Of a stretch of 20,573 nt of DNA, positions 15,541 to 20,573 are shown one piece after another. The notes beneath the pieces were generated by a model, which searched no databases, had not been told where the DNA came from, and worked only from the letters and a program-made list of their open reading frames with translations. How positions within the stretch are numbered: the first letter of the stretch is position 1; every line of letters begins with the position of its first letter. Source of the stretch: Paracoccaceae bacterium (lineage in GTDB: Bacteria; Pseudomonadota; Alphaproteobacteria; Rhodobacterales; Rhodobacteraceae); NCBI GenBank assembly GCA_021767525.1, contig JAASTF010000020.1:1-20573 (forward strand). Direction: 5' to 3'. The position numbers and the translations under genes were made by a program.

Positions 15541-16911
15541 ATGCGTCATTTTCCGATCTACCTGGATACCCGAGGGCAAAGCATCGTCGTTTCCGGTGCC
15601 GGTGAGTGTGCCGTGGCCAAGCTGCGCCTGATCCTGAAAACCGAGGCCCGCGTTATCGTTTTCGGCCCGAACCCCGCGCCGGAAGTGGTGCAATGGGCCC
15701 GCGCCGGTCGCATCAGCCATCACGCACGAAAAATGGCCCAGCCGGATCTTGCCGGGGCCGCGCTTTTGTATGCGGCGAATGACGACCCGGCGCTCGATCG
15801 CGCGGCGGCAGATGCGGGGCGGGCGCAAGGGGTCAAGACACTGGTTGTCGACAACCTGGATGACAGCGATTTCATCACGCCCGCCATCGTCGACCGGGCC
15901 CCTGTCACGGTTGCCATCGGCACCGAGGGCGCGGCGCCCGTGCTGGCCCGCAAGATCAAGGCCGATATCGAAGCCATGCTGCCGCCCGGCCTGGCACTGT
16001 TGGCGCGGGTTGGCCAACGCTTTCGCACCGCCGTCGCCGCCCTGCCCGAGGGCCGCGCGCGCCGCGATTTCTGGTCGCGGTTCTATTTCCATGCCGGGCC
16101 CAAGGCCGTGGGGGGTGGCGAAGCGGCGGTCGAGCAGGCGTTGACAGGGCTGTTGACCGGGGCAGAAGGCGCGCAGCCCGAAACCGGGCATGTTCACTTC
16201 GTCGGGGCCGGCCCGGGCGATCCCGAATTGCTGACCCTGAAGGCGCGCAAGCTGCTGCACGAGGCGGATGTGATTATCCACGACAGGCTCGTTTCGGCCG
16301 AGGTGCTGGAACTATCGCGGCGCGAGGCGGCGCGGATCGAGGTGGGCAAGATCCCGTTCGGCCCGTCCTGGACCCAGGCTGATATCAACGCCCTTTTGGT
16401 CGAACATGGCGCCCATGCCCAGGTCGTGCGTCTGAAATCGGGCGATTGCGGTATCTTCGGCCGGCTCGACGAGGAAACCGAGGCGCTGCAGCAGGCCGGT
16501 ATCGATTTCTCGGTAACGCCGGGCATCACCTCGGCTGCGGCTGCTGCGGCGGCGCTTGGGGTCAGCCTGACAAGGCGCGACCGCAACAACGGGCTGCGCA
16601 TCATCACGGGGCACCAGGCCGATGGCTTTGCCGACCATGATTGGCGCGCGCTGGCCGCACCGGGTGAGGTTGCGATGATTTACATGGGCAAGGCCGCCGC
16701 CGGTTTTCTGCGCGGGCGTCTTTTGATGCACGGCGCGGCGCCGGATACGCCCGTCACCATCGTCGAAAACGCCTCGCGACCGACCCAACGGGTCGTGCCC
16801 GCCACGCTTTTGTCGCTTGAGGCGGCGCTGGCCGACATCGCGGGGCCGGCCATCCTAATGCTTGGCATCGCAACCCAGGCGGCCTCGGTTCAATTGCAGG
16901 AGGTGCTGTAG
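15541..16911 (+). CDS. cysG: CysG siroheme synthase (bifunctional)
   Basis: Builds siroheme from uroporphyrinogen III for the sulfite reductase encoded downstream. The 456-aa protein has an N-terminal precorrin-2 dehydrogenase/ferrochelatase part (about 1-215, dinucleotide site near SGAGECAVAKLRLILK) and a C-terminal uroporphyrinogen-III C-methyltransferase (about 217-456) opening with VHFVGAGPGDPELLTLKARK and containing PGITSAAAAAAALG and LTRRDRNNGLRIITGH. The usual GGDPFIFGR motif reads SGDCGIFGR here, with C303 in place of Pro. Start ATG 15541 follows GAGG and begins MRHFPIYLDTRG, a typical N-terminus; the upstream 30 in-frame residues are discarded. Its stop abuts the next gene. The methyltransferase part resembles an alphaproteobacterial subgroup rather than E. 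coli CysG. Confidence 0.93.
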   Translation: MRHFPIYLDTRGQSIVVSGAGECAVAKLRLILKTEARVIVFGPNPAPEVVQWARAGRISHHARKMAQPDLAGAALLYAANDDPALDRAAADAGRAQGVKTLVVDNLDDSDFITPAIVDRAPVTVAIGTEGAAPVLARKIKADIEAMLPPGLALLARVGQRFRTAVAALPEGRARRDFWSRFYFHAGPKAVGGGEAAVEQALTGLLTGAEGAQPETGHVHFVGAGPGDPELLTLKARKLLHEADVIIHDRLVSAEVLELSRREAARIEVGKIPFGPSWTQADINALLVEHGAHAQVVRLKSGDCGIFGRLDEETEALQQAGIDFSVTPGITSAAAAAAALGVSLTRRDRNNGLRIITGHQADGFADHDWRALAAPGEVAMIYMGKAAAGFLRGRLLMHGAAPDTPVTIVENASRPTQRVVPATLLSLEAALADIAGPAILMLGIATQAASVQLQEVL

Positions 16912-17217
16912 ATGCCTCGCGCGTTTGTCCCGAAGGTCGCCACCAGCAATCACCTGCGCGATGGCGACGTGATCTATTTCGCGCGGCCCGGCTGGACGCG
17001 CGACCTGGCCCGCGCCTCTGTCGCGATGACCGAAGAGGCCGCAAAGGAGCTGCTGCGCGAGGCCTCGCAGTTCCCGCTGGAAACCGTGGGTGTCGTTCTG
17101 ATCGATGTCGACATGTCGTCAGGCGCGCCGGCCCCCACCCATTTCCGCGAGCTGTTTCGCACGCGTGGCCCCTCGAACTATTTTCACGGAAAGCAGGCAG
17201 AGAATGTACAGCTATAG
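16912..17217 (+). CDS. DUF2849 family protein of the sulfite reductase operon
   Basis: This 101-aa protein belongs to DUF2849, small proteins found next to cysI in alphaproteobacteria. The ATSNHLRDGDVIYFARPGW N-terminus and the VVLIDVD strand match the family as I know it. There are no Cys residues and no membrane segment. Its ATG begins on the base after the cysG stop, and its last 14 bp overlap cysI, so it is part of the co-translated set. Its function is unknown; support of sulfite reductase assembly or electron supply is inferred from context. The C-terminal segment (FRELFRTRGPSNYFHGKQAE) is longer than the core domain. Confidence 0.9.
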   Translation: MPRAFVPKVATSNHLRDGDVIYFARPGWTRDLARASVAMTEEAAKELLREASQFPLETVGVVLIDVDMSSGAPAPTHFRELFRTRGPSNYFHGKQAENVQL

Positions 17218-18856
17218 CGATTTCGATAGCGCCTTCGTCCGCGCCCGCACGGCCGAGTTCCGCGACCAGGTGGCGCGGCGGCTGGATGGCTCGTTGACCG
17301 AGGATGAATTCAAGCCGCTGCGCCTGATGAACGGGCTTTACCTGCAACTGCACGCCTACATGCTGCGTGTGGCGATCCCCTATGGCACGTTGCGCGGGGC
17401 GCAGATGCGCAAGCTGGCGGAAATCGCCGACCGCTGGGACAAGGGCTATGGCCATTTTACGACCCGGCAGAACATCCAGTTCAACTGGCCGAAACTGTGC
17501 GATGTGCCAGATATCCTGGACGCGCTGGCCGATGTGCAGATGCACGCCATCCAGACCAGCGGCAATTGCATTCGCAACGTGACGGCGGACCATTTCGCCG
17601 GTGCGGTGGCCGACGAGGTCGAAGACCCCCGCATCACCGCCGAGCTGATCCGCCAGTGGTCGACAGACCACCCGGAATTCGCCTACCTGCCGCGCAAGTT
17701 CAAGATCGCGGTGACCGGCACCGAACAGGATCGCGCAGTGATACGATTTCACGATATCGGCTTGCGGCTGCGTCGCCGCGATGGCCAGATCGGGTATCAG
17801 GTTGTGATCGGTGGCGGGCTGGGGCGCAGCCCGATGATCGGCAAGGTCGTGCGGGACTTCCTGCCAAAGCCCGAGCTTTTACCCTATCTCGAGGCGATCT
17901 TGCGCACCTACAACCTGTCGGGGCGCCGGGACAACAAGTACAAGGCGCGGATCAAGATCCTGGTGCATGAAACCGGGCTTGCGGCATTGAAGGCCAAGAT
18001 CGAACAGAACTTTGCAACGCAAAAACGGCTGTTGCCCGATGTCTCGCCACAGCTGGTCGCGCGGATCGAGCAGGGCTTTGCCCCGCCGGATTTCGACACG
18101 CGCCCGCTGGTGTCGCATCGGCCCGGTCCCGGGCTGCGCGCCTTCATCGATACCAACACCACCCCGCATAAGCGTGACGATCACGTGATCGTCACCGTCT
18201 CGCTCAAGCCGATTGGCGGCACGCCGGGTGACGCCACATCCGATCAAATGCGTGCTCTGGCCGATTTGGCGCAGGCCTATGGCTATGACGAGCTGCGCAT
18301 CAGCCACGAGCAGAACGTGATCCTGCCGCATGTCCACCGCAACGATCTGCCGGCGGTCTACGCGGGGTTGCGCGACGCGGGGCTGGCCACGGCAAATGTG
18401 GGCCTGGTGTCGGACATCATCGCCTGCCCGGGCATGGATTACTGCGCGCTGGCCACCGCCCGCTCGATCCCTGTCGCACAAGAGATCAGCCGCGCCTTTG
18501 CCGAGATCGACGCGCAGCACGATATCGGCCCGCTGAAGATCAAGATCAGCGGATGCATCAACGCATGCGGCCACCATCACGTGGGCCATATCGGAATTCT
18601 GGGCCTCGATAAGGCCGGGGTCGAAAACTATCAGCTGACGCTGGGTGGCGACGGCACGCAAGAGGCCACGATCGGCACCCGCACCGGCCCCGGCTTTGCC
18701 TATGATCAGATCGTGCCCGCCGTGACGCGGCTGATCCATGCCTATTTGCGCCTGCGCACGGCACCCGACGAGACGTTTCTGCAAACCTATCGCCGCGTTG
18801 GTATCGCGCCGTTCAAGACCGCTTTGTACGAGGCCGAAAATGCAGCAGCCGCCTGA
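17204..18856 (+). CDS. cysI: CysI-type siroheme sulfite reductase
   Basis: Catalyses the six-electron reduction of sulfite to sulfide in the cytoplasm, using siroheme coupled to a [4Fe-4S] cluster. The 550-aa protein has two ferredoxin-like nitrite/sulfite reductase half-domains. The cluster/siroheme ligands are C408 and C414 (ACPGMDYCALA, C-x5-C) and C451 and C455 (ISGCINACGHHHVGH, C-x3-C). The upstream GHFTTRQNIQFNW and NCIRNVTADHFAG motifs form the substrate/siroheme region. Start ATG 17204 (MYSYSDFD) is internal to the end of DUF2849 (14-bp overlap); longer readings enter that gene. No flavoprotein CysJ is present, so the donor is probably ferredoxin or a reductase encoded elsewhere. A nitrite-reductase role is possible from the family, but cysG/cysH context favours sulfite. 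Confidence 0.93.
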   Translation: MYSYSDFDSAFVRARTAEFRDQVARRLDGSLTEDEFKPLRLMNGLYLQLHAYMLRVAIPYGTLRGAQMRKLAEIADRWDKGYGHFTTRQNIQFNWPKLCDVPDILDALADVQMHAIQTSGNCIRNVTADHFAGAVADEVEDPRITAELIRQWSTDHPEFAYLPRKFKIAVTGTEQDRAVIRFHDIGLRLRRRDGQIGYQVVIGGGLGRSPMIGKVVRDFLPKPELLPYLEAILRTYNLSGRRDNKYKARIKILVHETGLAALKAKIEQNFATQKRLLPDVSPQLVARIEQGFAPPDFDTRPLVSHRPGPGLRAFIDTNTTPHKRDDHVIVTVSLKPIGGTPGDATSDQMRALADLAQAYGYDELRISHEQNVILPHVHRNDLPAVYAGLRDAGLATANVGLVSDIIACPGMDYCALATARSIPVAQEISRAFAEIDAQHDIGPLKIKISGCINACGHHHVGHIGILGLDKAGVENYQLTLGGDGTQEATIGTRTGPGFAYDQIVPAVTRLIHAYLRLRTAPDETFLQTYRRVGIAPFKTALYEAENAAAA

Positions 18857-19550
18857 TGACATCACCGCCCTGCGCCTGAACGCCCGGTTTGGCAACGCGC
18901 CTGCAATGGCCGCGCTGGCGGTCGCGCTGGATCGCTATGAAGGCCGGATTGCCCTGGTGTCGTCCTTCGGGGCCGAGGCGGCGGTGCTTCTGCACATGCT
19001 GTCGCGCATCGACCCGGGCGTGCCGGTGCTGATGCTGGATACGCTGCTGCTGTTTCCCGAAACGCTTGAGTATCAGCAGCGGTTGACCGCGCAGTTCGGC
19101 CTGCGCGATGTGCGGCGGATCACCCCCGATGAAACCGACGATCCCGAGCGCAGTCTGCACCGCCGCGACAGCGCCGCCTGCTGTGCCTTGCGCAAGGTGG
19201 CGCCGTTGGAGGCCGCGTTGCGCGGCTTCGAGGCGGTGATCACCGGGCGCAAACGGTTTCAGACCGGCGCGCGGGCCAGGATGGAGCGGTTCGAGTTGGA
19301 CGCCAGACGGCTCAAGGTCAATCCGCTGGCCGATTGGACCCCGCACCAGATTTCCGCCTATTTCGATGCCCATGATTTGCCGCGTCATCCACTTGTCGCG
19401 CGGGGTTACCCGTCGATCGGTTGCGCCCCCTGCACCAGCCGGGTGCAGGCGGGCGAGGATCAGCGTGCCGGCCGGTGGCGCGGCGAGGACCGCCAGGAAT
19501 GCGGCATTCATTTCGGCAAGGATGGCCGGATCGAAAGGAAGGCAGGATGA
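18840..19550 (+). CDS. cysH: CysH adenylyl-sulfate (APS) reductase
   Basis: Reduces adenosine 5'-phosphosulfate to sulfite and AMP using thioredoxin, feeding CysI. The 236-aa protein has the P-loop-like SSFGAEAAVLLHML and the LDTLLLFPETLEY strand of the PAPS/APS reductase fold. The four cluster cysteines C114-C115 (SAACCALRKV) and C195-C198 (IGCAPCT) mark the [4Fe-4S] APS type rather than the cluster-free PAPS type. Catalytic C221 sits in ECGIHF. The ATG at 18840 overlaps the cysI 3' end by 17 bp; its stop overlaps the next start as ATGA. Neither a sulfate adenylyltransferase nor a sulfate transporter is in the window, so those steps are encoded elsewhere. Confidence 0.94.
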   Translation: MQQPPDDITALRLNARFGNAPAMAALAVALDRYEGRIALVSSFGAEAAVLLHMLSRIDPGVPVLMLDTLLLFPETLEYQQRLTAQFGLRDVRRITPDETDDPERSLHRRDSAACCALRKVAPLEAALRGFEAVITGRKRFQTGARARMERFELDARRLKVNPLADWTPHQISAYFDAHDLPRHPLVARGYPSIGCAPCTSRVQAGEDQRAGRWRGEDRQECGIHFGKDGRIERKAG

Positions 19551-19996
19551 CCCGGATTGTAACCACCGATGGCTTTGGCCCCGACCCGCTGGCGCATTTG
19601 ACGCCGGTGCCGCTGGATTCCTATGGCGACGGGGGCGCTTTGCTGCTGGCTGTAGATGACGACCTGTCCGAGGTCGCCCGCCACTTTGCATCGCTCGAAC
19701 TGATCGTGGTGCCATTCGCCAGCAGCGCGGATGGGCGCGGGTTTTCGCTGGCCGCCGATTTGCGGGCGCTGGGCTATCTTGGTCACCTGCGAGCGCGCGG
19801 TCATGTTCTGGTGGATCAGTTTCGCGCGGCGCTGCGTTGCGGGTTCGATGACGTTGAAATCAGCGCGGAACAGGCGGCCCGCAACCCCGAAAGCCAATGG
19901 CGCGCAATTGCCATGACGCCCGGCTATCGCTCGGCGGTGTTCGGGGCGCCGTCCGACGCGTTGCCCCGCCCTCACGCCAGGCTGGCCGAAGGCTAG
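19547..19996 (+). CDS. DUF934 family protein, oxidoreductase-associated
   Basis: This 149-aa protein of the DUF934 family lies at the end of the sulfur operon. Its core DGRGFSLAADLRALGYLGHLRA and VLVDQFRAALRCGFDDVEI match the family pattern as I know it. It is linked by context with sulfite reductase in proteobacteria; its biochemical role is not established to my knowledge. The ATG at 19547 follows AAGGCAGG and overlaps the cysH stop by 4 bp. No membrane segment or cofactor motif is visible; one Cys (RCGF) is present in the conserved region. The ferredoxin-NADP reductase that often follows in Rhodobacterales is not found here. Confidence 0.92.
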   Translation: MTRIVTTDGFGPDPLAHLTPVPLDSYGDGGALLLAVDDDLSEVARHFASLELIVVPFASSADGRGFSLAADLRALGYLGHLRARGHVLVDQFRAALRCGFDDVEISAEQAARNPESQWRAIAMTPGYRSAVFGAPSDALPRPHARLAEG

Positions 19997-20032
19997 CGGT
20001 GCCATAACGTGACCTTTCGGGCCGGCCGGGCC

Positions 20033-20251
20033 TTAACGTTCCTGCCGCCCGCCGGTATCGGCATCGAAAAAAATCGGGAGGTCCGCGCCCTCCCCGTGCA
20101 TCCTGCCGAGGATCACACTATCGGCGCCCACCTTCTCTTGCAAACTGGCGTTCATCGCCAAAGACAAGCCACCGGCGCCGATATGCCCAAATGCGCGATT
20201 TTGGCTCGGCCGGCCGCGAACCTCACATCGGGGGCATTTCAGCGGGGTAGG
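20033..20251 (-). pseudogene. Possible gene remnant downstream of phnM
   Basis: A 72-residue stop-to-stop frame reads CPRCEVRGRPSQNRAFGH, then IGAGG, then a hydrophilic tail ending FFDADTGGRQER. The part around NRAFGHIGAGG loosely resembles the C-terminal region of serine hydrolases of the beta-lactamase family, but the match is weak and made from memory. There is an ATG at 20155 giving only 40 aa. It has no clear start upstream and its 3' end overlaps a candidate terminator, so it may equally be noncoding. Confidence 0.2.
20067..20094 (-). terminator. Candidate terminator for phnM
   Basis: On the minus strand a 6-bp stem GGGAGG/CCTCCC with a 7-nt loop is followed after two bases by TTTTTTT. 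It lies about 230 bp downstream of the phnM stop. The stem is short but fully GC-rich apart from one A-T pair. Confidence 0.45.
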
Positions 20252-20324
20252 TCATCTGTCTGAACGAGAGTCGCTGGTATCTAATCGTCTCTGGTGGTTT
20301 GTTTGAGTGCCCAAGGATTTGCCA

Positions 20325-20573
20325 TCAAGCAACGCGTGCGCCCCGACTCCAGACGCCGCGCAGCAGTGGGGTCTGGCCCAGCGGGCTGACGCGTATGACA
20401 GCGCCGCGACGCCCGATGTCCAGGCTGCCACGGTCCTCAAGGCCCGCAGCGCGCGCGGGATTGCGTGTCACGCAGGCGACCGCGCGTGGCAGGTCGTCCC
20501 AGATCTCGGCCAAGTGAAAGACCGACAGCAACAGGGCCGCGGGCACATAGTCGGACGAGATGATGTCAAGCAA
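20325..20573 (-). CDS. phnM: PhnM, C-terminal part (cut by the window edge)
   Basis: This is the last 82 or so residues of an amidohydrolase matching PhnM, alpha-D-ribose 1-methylphosphonate 5-triphosphate diphosphatase of the carbon-phosphorus lyase pathway. The SSDYVPAALL segment (conserved Asp of the amidohydrolase site), the helix with DLPRAVACVTRNPARAAGLEDRG and a closing GVWSRGARVA are characteristic. The frame continues beyond position 20573; the start and metal-binding His residues lie outside. The tail has IGRRGAVIRV where amidohydrolases typically read GKRADLVRV. No other phn gene is in view, so membership of a phn operon is an inference. Confidence 0.85.
   Translation of the reverse strand: MLDIISSDYVPAALLLSVFHLAEIWDDLPRAVACVTRNPARAAGLEDRGSLDIGRRGAVIRVSPLGQTPLLRGVWSRGARVA

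Larger units (their letters stand above)
19997..20324. other. Spacer between the sulfur operon and phnM
   Basis: These 328 bp separate two convergent units. They hold a candidate minus-strand terminator and an open minus-strand frame that may be a gene remnant (both listed separately). I see no plus-strand gene: a plus frame at 20009-20263 has no ribosome binding site or recognisable motif and appears to be a shadow. No strong plus-strand terminator for the sulfur operon was found; a GC-rich GGGCCGGCCGGGCC (20019-20032) could pair with itself but has no T-run. Confidence 0.4.

Noticed and set aside
1..20573. CRISPR array, tRNA/rRNA genes, insertion sequences or prophage genes
   Set aside because: No regularly spaced repeats, tRNA-like cloverleaf, transposase or integrase motif was seen on either strand.

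Overview
The window looks like a chromosomal segment of a GC-rich alphaproteobacterium, most likely a Rhodobacterales (Roseobacter/Paracoccaceae) member. This rests on gene content recognised by eye (the cysG-DUF2849-cysI-cysH-DUF934 run, the composition of the che cluster, an unlinked PhnM-type gene) and on GC-rich third codon positions. No database search was possible.

Layout. Positions 1-730 hold no gene I can support. From 5570 down to 731 a minus-strand chemotaxis operon reads STAS protein, cheY2, cheA, cheW, cheR, cheY1 and a 120-aa helical protein, with 4-bp overlaps or tiny gaps at most joints. Divergently, cheB and cheD (5780-7296, plus strand) overlap by ATGA. Then come a small membrane-anchored protein overlapping MCP1 (7450-9434), MCP2 (9525-11735, closed by a strong terminator) and MCP3 (11938-13779). 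Each receptor has a different sensory front end: a multi-helix membrane domain rich in His (MCP1), a long all-helical periplasmic domain (MCP2) and a Cache-like domain (MCP3). All three share the signalling hairpin and a second HAMP-like module.

A terminator at 13807-13838 separates MCP3 from a convergent NAD(P)-dependent succinate-semialdehyde dehydrogenase-type gene (minus, 13859-15232). Divergent from it is the assimilatory sulfur operon (plus, 15541-19996): cysG (siroheme synthesis), DUF2849, cysI (siroheme sulfite reductase), cysH (APS reductase) and DUF934, all overlapping or abutting. CysG supplies the siroheme for CysI, and CysH makes the sulfite that CysI reduces. A 328-bp spacer then leads to the 3' end of a minus-strand phnM (phosphonate C-P lyase pathway), cut by the window edge.

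Most notable points: the CheB receiver domain has lost its phospho-acceptor Asp; the operon-leading STAS protein lacks the usual phosphorylatable Ser; and the uncharacterised last gene of the che operon carries a D-x3-Q motif of the kind used by CheZ phosphatases. Together these suggest a chemotaxis pathway with altered adaptation and signal-termination wiring.
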